DNA of 64,000 nucleotides. Source: Legionellaceae bacterium (GTDB lineage Bacteria > Pseudomonadota > Gammaproteobacteria > Legionellales > Legionellaceae). Under the pieces are notes generated by a model. The model did not search any database, was not told the DNA's origin, and saw only the letters and a program-made list of their open reading frames with translations. The stretch lies in assembly GCA_020831865.1 (NCBI GenBank), contig JAFIFT010000028.1, forward strand, positions 1 through 64,000, written 5' to 3'. Positions 1 through 8,746 of this stretch are shown here, piece by piece. Positions within the stretch are counted from its first letter, which is position 1. Each line of letters starts with the position of its first letter. A program made the translations under genes and the position numbers.

Positions 1-15
1 TTAAAACATTATGAC

Positions 16-96
16 GTCATCCAGAGCGCAGCGAAGGATCCCCTGAATCAAGCATATCGCCATTTCAAGGAGATCCTTCGCTGCGCTCTGGATGAC
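16..96. repeat. Perfect 25-bp inverted repeat, copy 1 of a dispersed intergenic repeat
   Basis: Positions 16-40 and 72-96 are exact reverse complements over 25 bp, separated by a 31-nt spacer, so the DNA or RNA can fold into a long hairpin. The left arm aligns without gaps to 25-bp elements at 16138-16162, 37739-37763 and 63566-63590. It lies beyond the 3' end of the glutaminase gene, and no T-tract follows the stem on the minus strand, so a plain terminator is not evident. This resembles small dispersed palindromic repeats seen in many proteobacteria. Confidence 0.8.
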
Positions 97-205
97 CGTG
101 TATTTTTTTGATTGACTGGTTAAATATTAAAATGTTTTTTAGTTAATATGGTATGATCTTGCCCTGACAAGGAAGCATACTGATATCGGTGGGCAGCAGA
201 GCCAT

Positions 206-1147
206 TTAATGTTCAGTGTTGGCAAAGTGCCATCCTAATTGCTGGGCGATATCTTCTAACATGATTTTTCCTCGGATGCTGTTGCCTTTGGGATTGACTT
301 TGGGGCTCAGAGCCGCAATACCGGCTTTTCCCGCCACCGAAGCAATCATATAACCGGAAACACCACTTTTCGCGGGAATGCCGCAGCGTACCATATGGGT
401 TCCAGACTCATCATATAATCCACAAGTGGCCATAATGGCTAAAGTAATTTCAACCGTTTGTCTTGAAATAATAGCCTGATTGTTGCGAGGATCTTTACCG
501 CCATTTGCCAGAAGACTGGGCAAATAGAGTATTTTTTCAAGGTTGGACTCATAGGAACAAAGAGTAAAATACAAATCCAGCACACTATTGACATCATCAC
601 AGATGCTATGCCGGCTCTTGAGCAGATACGCCAAGGAGCGATTGCGATCGCCGGTGCGTTTTTCTGAGGCAAAGACCAGGGGATTAATAGATAAACGTTC
701 ACCAAACAATTTTTGCACCCATTTTTCCAGCCAGGCAAACTGCTGCTCTCCGATGCCGGGAATTTTGGAGCAGAGGGTAATGGCCCCGGCATTTAACATG
801 GGATTGGAGGGTTTGGGACCAAATTGTTCCAAACGGGTAATGGAGGCAAAATCATCGCCCGAGGGTTCAACCGCCACCCAATCAAAGACTTGCTCGGGCC
901 CAAATTCTTCTAACAGCCCAATCAAGGGAATTAACTTGGCCGTGCTTTGGAGGGTAATGGCTGGCAAATCTGGCTTATTACTGTAGAACACCGGGCTATC
1001 ATCCAGGCACCAGACTGCCAGCGCGGTAAGCTCCGCATCGGTATTATTGAGCTCGGGAATATAGTTTGCCGGTTTACCTTCCTGGCAGAGCATCGCTTTA
1101 TCGACGATGCTTTTTAACAAGCTTCTGGTTACTTTTTTTGCTGTCAT
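206..1147 (-). CDS. glsA: Glutaminase
   Basis: Serine-dependent glutaminase of the beta-lactamase-like fold, hydrolysing L-glutamine to glutamate and ammonia in the cytoplasm. At 313 aa it matches the bacterial family. Visible signatures are GKPANYIPEL near residues 24-33, the S-x-x-K catalytic pair Ser68-Lys71 in LQSTAK, the VEPSGDDF block, NPMLNAGAI and a C-terminal AKSGVSGY. The ATG at 1147 lies 6 bp after the sohB stop, so the two are probably co-transcribed. The LQSTAK motif differs from the commoner QSISK form but keeps both catalytic positions. Confidence 0.92.
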   Translation of the reverse strand: MTAKKVTRSLLKSIVDKAMLCQEGKPANYIPELNNTDAELTALAVWCLDDSPVFYSNKPDLPAITLQSTAKLIPLIGLLEEFGPEQVFDWVAVEPSGDDFASITRLEQFGPKPSNPMLNAGAITLCSKIPGIGEQQFAWLEKWVQKLFGERLSINPLVFASEKRTGDRNRSLAYLLKSRHSICDDVNSVLDLYFTLCSYESNLEKILYLPSLLANGGKDPRNNQAIISRQTVEITLAIMATCGLYDESGTHMVRCGIPAKSGVSGYMIASVAGKAGIAALSPKVNPKGNSIRGKIMLEDIAQQLGWHFANTEH

Positions 1148-1153
1148 TCTGTT

Positions 1154-2107
1154 TTAAGCCCATGGATGCAGCAGTTTCGCTGCCGGTTTGAGGATCTTGT
1201 CTACAAGGGTGGTCGGGGTATCTACACTCAGTCGCCAAACTTTGAAGGTTTTCATTTTATCGATAATACAATCATCACTGGTTTGTAGTGTATCAATCAA
1301 TTTGAGACGAAAGGCATCGGAGGCCAGCCAGTGTTCACCGGTGGCTACCTCATCAATATTAATTTGTTGGCGATTTTCACTGACATAATCACGAAAGGCG
1401 GTATGAATTTGCTCGAGATCCTCCTGGAATTTTTTTCGGTCTTTGGGCGTATTTTCGCCAAAAACCGTTAAGGTCCGTTTGTATTCACCTGCTGTTAATA
1501 ATTCCACATCAATATTATGTTTTTTTAACCAGCGATGAAAGTTGGGTAACTGGGCCACAACACCAATAGAACCAATAATCGCAAAGGGGGCTGCGGTGAT
1601 CGTGTGGGCAACGCAGGCCATTAAATAGCCGCCGCTTGCGGCCATTTTATCGATACAGACGGTGATGGGAATGTTTCTATCCCGCAGTCGTTGCAATTGG
1701 GATGCTGCCAGTCCATACCCATTGACTGAGCCTCCCGGGCTTTCCAGGCGAACTAAAACTTCGTCTTTTGCTTGTATAATCGATAAAATAGCCGTCACTG
1801 CCTGGCGTAAGCCGTCTGCCTGACTGGCTTTAATATCGCCATTAAAATCGAGCACGTACAGATTTGCTTTTTTTTGCTCTTCCGCTTTGAGTTGTTTTTT
1901 TTGTTTGCGGCTGGGCAGTTTTTTGGCGTAAATATCTTTTTCCAGACGCCGGGTCATTTCCCGGTACTCATCCGAGAGAGAGTGAAGTTGTATTTTGTGC
2001 GGTGATTTTCGCCGTATACTCAATACTGCAGATACAATAATCAAAATTGCAATAACGGTGGTAGCGATTTTCGCTAAAAACAAACCGTATTGGGATAAAA
2101 AATCCAT
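1154..2107 (-). CDS. sohB: SohB-type membrane-anchored peptidase S49
   Basis: 317-aa signal-peptide-peptidase-family serine protease. One N-terminal transmembrane helix (about residues 9-31) is followed by a charged Lys/Glu-rich linker (about 50-82) and the S49 domain. Catalytic residues are Ser158 in MAASGGY and Lys210 in GEYKRTLTVFGENT, the Ser-Lys dyad of this family. ESPGGSVNGYG (122-132) is the characteristic strand-loop. It is predicted to face the periplasm and degrade misfolded or membrane-derived peptides. It is slightly shorter than the E. coli protein (about 349 aa) and sits just upstream of glsA. Confidence 0.9.
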   Translation of the reverse strand: MDFLSQYGLFLAKIATTVIAILIIVSAVLSIRRKSPHKIQLHSLSDEYREMTRRLEKDIYAKKLPSRKQKKQLKAEEQKKANLYVLDFNGDIKASQADGLRQAVTAILSIIQAKDEVLVRLESPGGSVNGYGLAASQLQRLRDRNIPITVCIDKMAASGGYLMACVAHTITAAPFAIIGSIGVVAQLPNFHRWLKKHNIDVELLTAGEYKRTLTVFGENTPKDRKKFQEDLEQIHTAFRDYVSENRQQINIDEVATGEHWLASDAFRLKLIDTLQTSDDCIIDKMKTFKVWRLSVDTPTTLVDKILKPAAKLLHPWA

Positions 2108-2212
2108 AGATATACCTCGAAATCATTATAATGCTGCTAATGATAGATTGCTGCGGCGGGATGTCAATATATAATGGCGTTTTCATTTTTGGGAAAGTCA
2201 GCACAATTGTAC

Positions 2213-2240
2213 TTGGACTTTACTGCGACTCCTGTAAAAT
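2213..2240 (+). promoter_or_regulatory. Candidate sigma-70 promoter for the ccm operon
   Basis: TTGGAC at 2213-2218 and TAAAAT at 2235-2240 are separated by 16 bp, in the gap between divergent sohB and ccmA. It is the best -35/-10 pair in this interval and points toward ccmA, leaving a leader of about 120 nt before the preferred ccmA ATG at 2369. Confidence 0.5.
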
Positions 2241-2368
2241 AGGGTTTGATTCCGGGAGCGCTGAGCAGAATAGACCAAGAGGCCGGTTCTGTTTCCCGTA
2301 ACCTTGATCGTTGGGCGTACATGGCCTGACTTACTATGATTCACAAAGACTGTCACAGGATCTTTTTC

Positions 2369-2968
2369 ATGCTGAACGTGAGCAATCTGGGCTTTGGCTT
2401 CCAGGATACGGCTATTTTGAAAACCATTAATTTTTCAGTGCGCTCCGGTGAACTGTTGCATATTCTGGGTGAAAATGGCGCCGGGAAAACCACCTTGCTA
2501 CGTTTGTTAGCGGGCTTGCTTGAACCCCAGTCAGGCGAGATTGTTTGGGAGCATAGAGGGAGGGCGGCGGAGTCTGCCGCTGATTCCGGTTATATCAGCA
2601 TGGTTGGACACCAAACCGGCTTATGTAGTCTGTTAAGTATTTTTGAAAATTATCGAAGCTACCCGGGTTTGGGGTGCGAGCAGTTGGCCCTGTTATTGGA
2701 GCAGGCCGGACTGGCGGATTATGCCTATGCACGCTGGCTGGGTATGCTCTCGGCAGGTCAACGCAAACGTGCATCATTATTGCGTCTGGAAATTGAGAAA
2801 AAACCCTTATGGTTGCTGGATGAGCCATTTGTCGCGCTGGATACGAAAGGTATTGAGTATTTAACTTGCTTGATCCGCAATCATTTGCAGGCGCAGGGTA
2901 TCGTCATTTTGAGCTCGCATCAGGCGTTACCGGCTACACTGCATCCTTGTTTGGAGTATGCGCTGTGA
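2369..2968 (+). CDS. ccmA: Heme export ABC transporter ATPase CcmA
   Basis: ATP-binding subunit of the CcmABCD complex, which releases holo-CcmE in cytochrome c System I biogenesis. With the ATG at 2369 it is 199 aa. Walker A is GENGAGKTT (34-42), the signature is LSAGQRKRA (from 127) and Walker B is LWLLDEP (147-153). An ATG at 2336 is also in frame, but 2369 has AGGA upstream at a normal distance and starts directly with the family's first strand. The stop overlaps the GTG start of ccmB, showing translational coupling. Confidence 0.92.
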   Translation: MLNVSNLGFGFQDTAILKTINFSVRSGELLHILGENGAGKTTLLRLLAGLLEPQSGEIVWEHRGRAAESAADSGYISMVGHQTGLCSLLSIFENYRSYPGLGCEQLALLLEQAGLADYAYARWLGMLSAGQRKRASLLRLEIEKKPLWLLDEPFVALDTKGIEYLTCLIRNHLQAQGIVILSSHQALPATLHPCLEYAL

Positions 2969-3645
2969 ACGAATATCTTTCGATGTATCATCGCTATCTG
3001 CACCGCGAATGTTTGTGTCTGCTGCGGCAACCGCGGCACATTCTCTATGTTGTCCTGTTCTTTATTGTTGTCGTGTTATTATTTCCCTTAAGTTTACCCC
3101 CTGATCCTGGGGTGTTGCAAAATGTGGCGCCCGCCTTACTGTGGATGGCTTTGCTACTGGCCATGCTGCGTTCCTCTGAAAATTTTTTGCAGGGAGAATA
3201 CAGTGATGGGGTGCTGGAGCAATGGCTGATCAGCCAACAGCCATTGGTGATGATTGTGCAGGTTAAGTTATTGGTGCACTGGTTATTATCGGTGGTTCCC
3301 TTGATTATGCTATCACCTCTGTTATTGCTTTTTTATCATTACGCCCTGGATCAGTTGTATTTTTTAATACTGGCGATTCTCTTTGGCTCACCCGCACTGC
3401 TGTGTCTGTGCGCGTTAGCTGCAACCTTTGGCGTTGGTTTACAACAACGTGGCGTGATGATGGCACTGATCGTGTTTCCACTCGTGATCCCGGTTATGAT
3501 TTTGGGGAGCGGCCTGCCTGAGGCAGTGCGGTCCGGACAAGAGGCATCGGCGTTATTAGCGTTAATTTTGGCGATGTCGGTTCTGGCGGCCAGTCTGTTG
3601 CCCTTCGCGATGGCAGCCATTATTCGATCGGGGCTGGCGGAGTAG
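2965..3645 (+). CDS. ccmB: Heme exporter membrane protein CcmB
   Basis: 226-aa polytopic membrane subunit of the Ccm ABC complex (the E. coli protein is about 220 aa). Six hydrophobic segments are visible, beginning with ILYVVLFFIVVVLLFPLSL. The conserved cytoplasmic stretch FLQGEYSDGVLEQWLIS follows the second helix. The GTG start at 2965 overlaps the ccmA stop by 4 nt (GTGA) and has TTGGAG 6 nt upstream. ATG 2983 is an alternative that would remove six residues. Upstream in-frame sequence is ccmA coding and is not part of this gene. Confidence 0.9.
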   Translation: MNEYLSMYHRYLHRECLCLLRQPRHILYVVLFFIVVVLLFPLSLPPDPGVLQNVAPALLWMALLLAMLRSSENFLQGEYSDGVLEQWLISQQPLVMIVQVKLLVHWLLSVVPLIMLSPLLLLFYHYALDQLYFLILAILFGSPALLCLCALAATFGVGLQQRGVMMALIVFPLVIPVMILGSGLPEAVRSGQEASALLALILAMSVLAASLLPFAMAAIIRSGLAE

Positions 3646-3675
3646 CAGTCTGTGCTACCTTCTGTCTGAGGCCTG

Positions 3676-3684
3676 TGCTACAAT
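3676..3684 (+). promoter_or_regulatory. Candidate extended -10 promoter before ccmC
   Basis: TG at 3676-3677 followed by one base and TACAAT at 3679-3684 matches an extended -10 element, about 30 bp before the ccmC start in the 68-bp ccmB-ccmC gap. No good -35 is visible. It could give a second transcript for ccmC onward. Confidence 0.35.
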
Positions 3685-3713
3685 AGCGCCTTTTCTGCAG
3701 CTTTATCACGGAC

Positions 3714-4469
3714 ATGTGGACCTTCTTATACCAACTGGCGTCGCCAAAGTATTTTTACCAGAAAACGGGCAACTACTTGCCCTGGCTTGGCTTTTTGGCT
3801 GCTGTTTTTTTGCTGGGCGGAATGTTCTGGGGGCTTTTTTTCGCGCCAGCCGATTATCAGCAGGGTGATGCGTTTCGTATTATTTATGTGCATGTTCCTG
3901 CCGCGTTTATGTCGATGGCCATTTATGCCAGCATGGGATTTTTGTCGATTTTATTGTTGGTCTGGCGGATCAAACTGGCTGGTTTAATGCTGCCGATCTT
4001 GTCCGTGGTAGGGGCCAGTATGGCTTTTTTGGCGTTAGTAACCGGTAGCATCTGGGGAAAGCCCATGTGGGGGACCTGGTGGGTATGGGATGCGCGCTTG
4101 ACTTCCGAGTTAATTCTCTTGTTTCTCTATAGTGCGATGATTATCCTGAAAAACAGCCTGCCTGATTCAGAGCGTTCAGAGCGGTTGCTGGCTATTTTGT
4201 GTCTGGTAGGGTTGGTGGATTTACCGATTATTCATTATTCAGTCTACTGGTGGAACAGCCTTCATCAGGGGGCCACACTCACCGTGTTCAGTAAACCCAA
4301 AATTGCCCTGGAAATGCTCTATCCTTTGCTATTGACCCTGTTGGGATTTTCCTTATACTGTGCTTTTATTGCCATTGCGCGCGCTCGTTTATCCTTGCTT
4401 TATCGAGAGCGTCAGCAAAGATGGGTCAGAGAGCTGTTTACAGGAGAAAAACATGACGCAGTGGTTTGA
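3714..4469 (+). CDS. ccmC: Heme handling protein CcmC
   Basis: 251-aa integral membrane protein of the heme-handling protein family, needed to attach heme to apo-CcmE. The tryptophan-rich WWD motif MWGTWWVWDARLTSE spans about residues 118-132 on the periplasmic side. The two axial heme histidines are His60 (IIYVHVP) and His184 (WNSLHQG), at the same numbers as in E. coli CcmC. Six transmembrane helices are apparent. The 3' end overlaps ccmD by 17 nt. Confidence 0.95.
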   Translation: MWTFLYQLASPKYFYQKTGNYLPWLGFLAAVFLLGGMFWGLFFAPADYQQGDAFRIIYVHVPAAFMSMAIYASMGFLSILLLVWRIKLAGLMLPILSVVGASMAFLALVTGSIWGKPMWGTWWVWDARLTSELILLFLYSAMIILKNSLPDSERSERLLAILCLVGLVDLPIIHYSVYWWNSLHQGATLTVFSKPKIALEMLYPLLLTLLGFSLYCAFIAIARARLSLLYRERQQRWVRELFTGEKHDAVV

Positions 4470-4617
4470 ATGGTTAACTATGGGTAAATATTCTCTGTTT
4501 GTCTGGCCGGCCTATGGTCTGGTTTGTGTGATTTTAGTGATGCAGCTTTTGGGCATTCGCTGGCAGCGAAGAAAAACAATGCAGCGTCTGCAGCATTGGT
4601 TTAAAAGGCACCAGTGA
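4453..4617 (+). CDS. ccmD: Small heme exporter protein CcmD
   Basis: 54-aa single-pass protein that helps holo-CcmE leave CcmABC. A short N-terminal MTQWFEWLTMGKY is followed by one transmembrane helix (VWPAYGLVCVILVMQLLGI) and a basic cytoplasmic tail, the normal CcmD layout. The ATG at 4453 is preceded by CAGGAG and lies inside the end of ccmC. Longer in-frame readings run through ccmC and are unlikely. Confidence 0.88.
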   Translation: MTQWFEWLTMGKYSLFVWPAYGLVCVILVMQLLGIRWQRRKTMQRLQHWFKRHQ

Positions 4618-5048
4618 TGAATGCTGTTCGTCAACGCCGTCTGTTCCGTATCCTTTTTGTTGCTCTTGCTTTATCTATCGTTTCGGCTTTAGTGCTGTAT
4701 GCCTTGCGGCAAAATATTAATTTATTTTTTAGCCCCAGTGAGATAGCCTCCCAAAAGGCGCCGTATCACCGACTTATCCGTCTTGGAGGCATGGTAGTGC
4801 CCGGCTCACTAGAGCGCGATGCGGAGAGTCTGGAGCTTGTATTTAAACTGACGGATTATAAGCATACGGTCAGTGTACATTATAGTGGTATCCTGCCTGA
4901 TCTGTTTCGTGAAGGGCAGGGGATAGTGACAACTGGTACCTTGAGTGAAGACGGGGAGTTCCGTGCTTCAGAAGTATTGGCCAAACATGATGAGAACTAT
5001 ATGCCTCCTGAGGTTAAAAGTAGTTTGGCAGATAACAAAATACCCTGA
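4617..5048 (+). CDS. ccmE: Periplasmic heme chaperone CcmE
   Basis: 143-aa membrane-anchored OB-fold heme chaperone. One N-terminal helix (about 11-30) precedes the soluble domain containing HYSGILPDLFREGQGIV (88-104). The covalent heme ligand His124 is in LAKHDENYMPPEV and Tyr128 completes the H-x-x-x-Y motif, so this is a standard proteobacterial CcmE. The ATG overlaps the ccmD stop (TGATG). A GTG one codon upstream is also possible. Confidence 0.94.
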   Translation: MNAVRQRRLFRILFVALALSIVSALVLYALRQNINLFFSPSEIASQKAPYHRLIRLGGMVVPGSLERDAESLELVFKLTDYKHTVSVHYSGILPDLFREGQGIVTTGTLSEDGEFRASEVLAKHDENYMPPEVKSSLADNKIP

Positions 5049-5059
5049 GTGGAAAATCT

Positions 5060-7009
5060 ATGTTGGCTGAATTTGGCATACTGGCTTTAGTTGTAGCATT
5101 TATCTTTGCGATAAGTCTGGTGGTAATTCCCGGTATTGGCTTATATCGCCAAAACGAAGCATGGATCAATCGGGCAGACTATTATGTTGCAGGACAATTT
5201 ATCGGGATTGCCTTATCCTGGTTGATATTAAGCCTATGCTTTGTACGCGATGATTTCAGCGTATTATACGTGTTCAATAACTCCAGCCGTTCCTTGCCGA
5301 TCTTTTATAAGATATGTGCGGTGTGGGGCGGGCATGAAGGGTCGATGTTGCTCTGGGTTGCGGTGTTGAGCTTTTGGATGTTATTGGTGAGCCGGGCCAG
5401 TCGGCAATTGCCTCAGCCATTTCGTGTAAGGGTTTTAATCATACTGGGCTTGCTGAGTGTCGGGCTTATCCTGTTTTTATTAACGGTTTCCAATCCGTTT
5501 GCACGGCAATTTCAAGACGTACATTCGCAGGGGCGCGATTTGAATCCTTTATTGCAAGATCCCGGATTTTTGTTTCATCCCCCCATGTTGTACATGGGAT
5601 ATGTGGGGTTTTCTGTAGCTTTTGCCATGGCTATTGCAGTGTTATGGTTAGGAAAAATTGAAAGCAGCTGGGCCAAATGGACGCGACCCTGGACACTGGC
5701 TGCCTGGTGTTGCCTTACAGTGGGCATTACCTTGGGTAGTTGGTGGGCTTATCGTGAATTGGGCTGGGGTGGCTGGTGGTTTTGGGATCCTGTTGAAAAT
5801 GCCTCGTTTATGCCCTGGTTAGCCGGAACGGCATTATTGCATTCCCTGGCCGTTACGGAAAATCGCTCACAATTTAAAGCCTGGACGTTGCTCCTGGCGA
5901 TTACTGCGTTTTCGCTGAGCCTGGTGGGGACGTTTCTCGTGCGTTCCGGTGTTTTGACTTCGGTGCACGCTTTTGCCGTTGATCCCCAACGTGGTTTGTA
6001 TATTCTTTTTTTCCTGATATTGACTATTGGCGGCTCTTTATTGTTATTTGCTCTGCGTGCGCATCGTCTGCAACATGCCGACAAACCGGCATTGGTATCG
6101 CGTGAAAGCACGCTGCTGCTTAATAATATTTTATTGGTAACCGTGATGCTGACGGTATTAATGGGAACCGTATACCCTCTTATCATCGATGGACTGGGGC
6201 TCGGGAAACTTTCAGTGGGTGCCCCTTATTTTAACAGTGTTTTTGTGCCGTTAATGTTACCGCTGTTTGCCGTGATGGGTGTTGGCATCCATACCCGATG
6301 GAAGCAAGATCGGGTCAGAGTGTTGTTCTATCGTTTACGTTGGGTAGCCTTCCTCGCCATACTGAGTGCCTTAGTCGTATGTTTCCTGCATGGACATGCG
6401 TTTAGCCTGCAGGCGAACTTAGGCATTTTACTAGCGTTCTGGGTATTATTTTCCCTGATAATAGCCTGTTATTGGCGGATAAAACAACGGGGATTGCGGG
6501 GGATGGGGCAAGGCTTCACCGGTATGATTCTGGCGCATCTGGGAGTGGTGATCAGCATTTTCGGTATCACAGTATCCAGCAGCCTGGGGAAAATGACCGA
6601 TGTGCGACTTCAACCCGGACAAAGCACAATATTTGCTGGTTATCAGATTAGGTTTGTGAAAGAACAAGAATTGCGTGGACCAAATTATGAGGGGAGCGAA
6701 GCGGTTATTTCTGTAAGCAGGGGTGAGCGTGTTACGTTCTTATATCCTCAAAAACGTCTATATAATGTTGCGCGGATGGCGATGACGGACTCTGCCATTG
6801 ATGTCACCGCATTTCGCGATATTTATGTGGCCTTGGGTGAACCGCTACAGCATCATGCCTGGTCTATTCGTCTCTATTACAAACCATTCGTGCGCTGGAT
6901 TTGGGGCGGCGGTTTCCTGATGCTTTTTGGGGGGCTGGTCGCCCTTGCGGATCCACGCTATTACCGCCGCAAGACGGTACAATCACAGGAGGCAATGCTG
7001 GTTTCATGA
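5060..7009 (+). CDS. ccmF: Heme lyase subunit CcmF
   Basis: 649-aa polytopic protein (E. coli 647 aa) that transfers heme from holo-CcmE to apocytochrome c together with CcmH/CcmI. The WWD signature GWGGWWFWDPVENASF spans about 235-250. Other family blocks are WGGHEGSMLLW (89-99), HPPMLYMGY (173-181), FLVRSGVLTSVHAFAVDP and the large C-terminal periplasmic region before the last helix. It starts 11 nt after ccmE and overlaps ccmG by 4 nt. Confidence 0.95.
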   Translation: MLAEFGILALVVAFIFAISLVVIPGIGLYRQNEAWINRADYYVAGQFIGIALSWLILSLCFVRDDFSVLYVFNNSSRSLPIFYKICAVWGGHEGSMLLWVAVLSFWMLLVSRASRQLPQPFRVRVLIILGLLSVGLILFLLTVSNPFARQFQDVHSQGRDLNPLLQDPGFLFHPPMLYMGYVGFSVAFAMAIAVLWLGKIESSWAKWTRPWTLAAWCCLTVGITLGSWWAYRELGWGGWWFWDPVENASFMPWLAGTALLHSLAVTENRSQFKAWTLLLAITAFSLSLVGTFLVRSGVLTSVHAFAVDPQRGLYILFFLILTIGGSLLLFALRAHRLQHADKPALVSRESTLLLNNILLVTVMLTVLMGTVYPLIIDGLGLGKLSVGAPYFNSVFVPLMLPLFAVMGVGIHTRWKQDRVRVLFYRLRWVAFLAILSALVVCFLHGHAFSLQANLGILLAFWVLFSLIIACYWRIKQRGLRGMGQGFTGMILAHLGVVISIFGITVSSSLGKMTDVRLQPGQSTIFAGYQIRFVKEQELRGPNYEGSEAVISVSRGERVTFLYPQKRLYNVARMAMTDSAIDVTAFRDIYVALGEPLQHHAWSIRLYYKPFVRWIWGGGFLMLFGGLVALADPRYYRRKTVQSQEAMLVS

Positions 7010-7533
7010 AAAAATGGATAGTCGGACTAACTCCTTTACTCCTGTTCCTGTTGTTGGCGGCATTTTTCTGGCGAGGACTGTCTTTGAAACCGCAAGACTT
7101 GCCATCCGCCCTGGCGGGTAAGCCCCTGCCAGCCTTCGAGTTGCCCGTGTTGGGAGAAGCAAAAACCTTTACTCGTCAGGAACTTCCCAAAAACTGGTTT
7201 ATCCTGAATGTGTGGGCCAGTTGGTGTGAGGCTTGTGTTGAGGAGCAGGCTTTTTTATTGCGCTTGGCACGTGAAGGGGTGCTGTTGTATGGTTTGAATT
7301 ACAAAGATGAGCCCAGCGATGCCTTGAGTTGGCTAAAAACCTGGGGTAATCCTTATCAGGTGGTATTGCGAGATCCCTCGGGTCAAACCGCGATTGATTT
7401 GGGGGTCTATGGCGCTCCGGAGAGTTTTTTAATCAATGAACAAGGCAATATTGTGTATCGCCATGCCGGTGTTTTGGATGAAAAAAGTTGGCATGATGTA
7501 TTTGTACCGAGGATAGCGCATGATCATTCATAA
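7006..7533 (+). CDS. ccmG: Thiol:disulfide interchange protein CcmG (DsbE)
   Basis: 175-aa thioredoxin-fold protein anchored by one N-terminal helix (4-22). The redox motif is Cys74-Glu-Ala-Cys77 within VWASWCEACVEEQ, preceded by WFILNVW. It keeps apocytochrome CXXCH thiols reduced, through CcmH. The family's GVYGAPESFLI cis-proline loop is present. ATG 7006 overlaps the ccmF stop (ATGA). The upstream extension in this frame is ccmF sequence. Confidence 0.93.
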   Translation: MKKWIVGLTPLLLFLLLAAFFWRGLSLKPQDLPSALAGKPLPAFELPVLGEAKTFTRQELPKNWFILNVWASWCEACVEEQAFLLRLAREGVLLYGLNYKDEPSDALSWLKTWGNPYQVVLRDPSGQTAIDLGVYGAPESFLINEQGNIVYRHAGVLDEKSWHDVFVPRIAHDHS

Positions 7534-7993
7534 TCGAAAAGAGATATTCGGCTTTTTTTGCGGCATATTGCTCTACATGGTCTTTCAACCCGCGACCGTT
7601 TGCGCAGCTGAAGCCTCAATCCATTTGACGGATGACGCACAGGAACAGGCACAAACCCTCTATCCCTTTGCGACGCTGCAACAAGAGGCGCAATTCAAAC
7701 ACTTGCTGGCAGAGCTACGCTGTCTGGTCTGTCAAAATCAGGATCTTGCGGACTCACATGCCCCCTTGGCGAAGGATCTCCGTGACCAAATCTATGACAT
7801 GGTGCAAGCCGGTAAAAGTGACCAGGAGATCACCGGGTACTTAGCTGATCGCTATGGAGATTTTATTCTTTTTAAGCCTCCTGTGAAGCCTTTAACGTAT
7901 GTATTGTGGCTAGGCCCTTTGCTTTTTCTGCTGTCAGGTGGTTTTATTTTTTTACGTACTTGTCAAAGATCAGGACGTCGGCATGGAATATAG
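7520..7993 (+). CDS. ccmH: Cytochrome c maturation thiol protein CcmH
   Basis: 157-aa protein with an N-terminal signal or anchor (about 9-30), the redox LRCLVCQNQ motif with Cys68 and Cys71, and a C-terminal transmembrane helix (about 128-149). It reduces apocytochrome thiols and is part of the CcmF/H/I ligation complex. It corresponds to the N-terminal half of the fused E. coli CcmH, the TPR half being the separate next gene. It overlaps ccmG by 14 nt. Confidence 0.93.
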   Translation: MIIHNRKEIFGFFCGILLYMVFQPATVCAAEASIHLTDDAQEQAQTLYPFATLQQEAQFKHLLAELRCLVCQNQDLADSHAPLAKDLRDQIYDMVQAGKSDQEITGYLADRYGDFILFKPPVKPLTYVLWLGPLLFLLSGGFIFLRTCQRSGRRHGI

Positions 7994-8642
7994 TGCGCTG
8001 CTCATAGGAGCGATACTGATGATGGCGGCCGCTTTTTTGGTATTGAAACCCCTGGGGTACCAATGGTGGCGACTGGCCATTCTGATTCCCCTGCTGAGTA
8101 CTGTGATCATGGCTATGTACTGGCAATTTGGCAGTTTCTCTGCCTATCTTGCCTTCCGTCATGCCCAGGAGCAAGAGCAGCAAATAATGACGTTGTTGCA
8201 GTCTAATCCGGGTCGTGAACAACTGATGACAGCGATAGAACGTAAATTATCGCATGACCCGCATAATGCCAAAGGTTGGTACTTGCTGGGACGTTTATCT
8301 GCCGGTGGGGAAGATTGGCAAAAAGCACAACAGTCCTTTGCGCGAGCCAGAGAGATTGATCCGCAGGATATTGCGATACAAGTTAATTATGCCCAGAGCC
8401 TGTGGCAGGCGAATCAGCAGCAGTTTACTCAGGAAATCCGTTCTATTTTTCAAGCCGTTTTGAAGCAGAAATCGCGTCAGCCGGATGCCTTATCTATGTT
8501 GGCCATTGATGCATATCAACGCCAATCCTATACAGAAGCTATTCAATACTGGGAACAGTTGTTAACTGTTGTGATGCCTGGCAGCAAAGATGCGGATGCG
8601 GTGCGTCAGGCGATAGCTGAGGCACAGAAGCATTTATCGTGA
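7983..8642 (+). CDS. ccmI: TPR cytochrome c assembly protein CcmI
   Basis: 219-aa protein with two N-terminal transmembrane helices (about 4-21 and 27-46) and a periplasmic TPR region; AKGWYLLGRLSAGGEDWQKAQQSFARAREIDP is an obvious repeat pair, referred to here by its first residues AKGWYLLGRL. It chaperones apocytochrome c for CcmF/H. It equals the C-terminal part of E. coli CcmH. ATG 7983 overlaps the ccmH stop and has AGGA upstream. It is the last gene of the ccm operon. Confidence 0.87.
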   Translation: MEYSALLIGAILMMAAAFLVLKPLGYQWWRLAILIPLLSTVIMAMYWQFGSFSAYLAFRHAQEQEQQIMTLLQSNPGREQLMTAIERKLSHDPHNAKGWYLLGRLSAGGEDWQKAQQSFARAREIDPQDIAIQVNYAQSLWQANQQQFTQEIRSIFQAVLKQKSRQPDALSMLAIDAYQRQSYTEAIQYWEQLLTVVMPGSKDADAVRQAIAEAQKHLS

Positions 8643-8716
8643 TGAATGCTGTATAGTTTAAGTGTGGGTATATCTGCAAACCCATGGCCACAGAGGCATG
8701 ACCATGATTCTGGCAA

Positions 8717-8746
8717 AGTAGACGATTAATAGGGTCTACATTTTTA
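8717..8746 (+). terminator. Candidate intrinsic terminator of the ccm operon
   Basis: A 6-bp stem GTAGAC (8718-8723) / GTCTAC (8734-8739) with a 10-nt loop is followed by ATTTTTAT. It lies 75 bp after ccmI and runs into the stop of the convergent gene. The stem is short, so strength is uncertain. Confidence 0.45.

Noticed and set aside
5749..6186. 145-codon minus-strand frame within ccmF
   Set aside because: Lies fully opposite the conserved WWD region of ccmF and has no coding features of its own.
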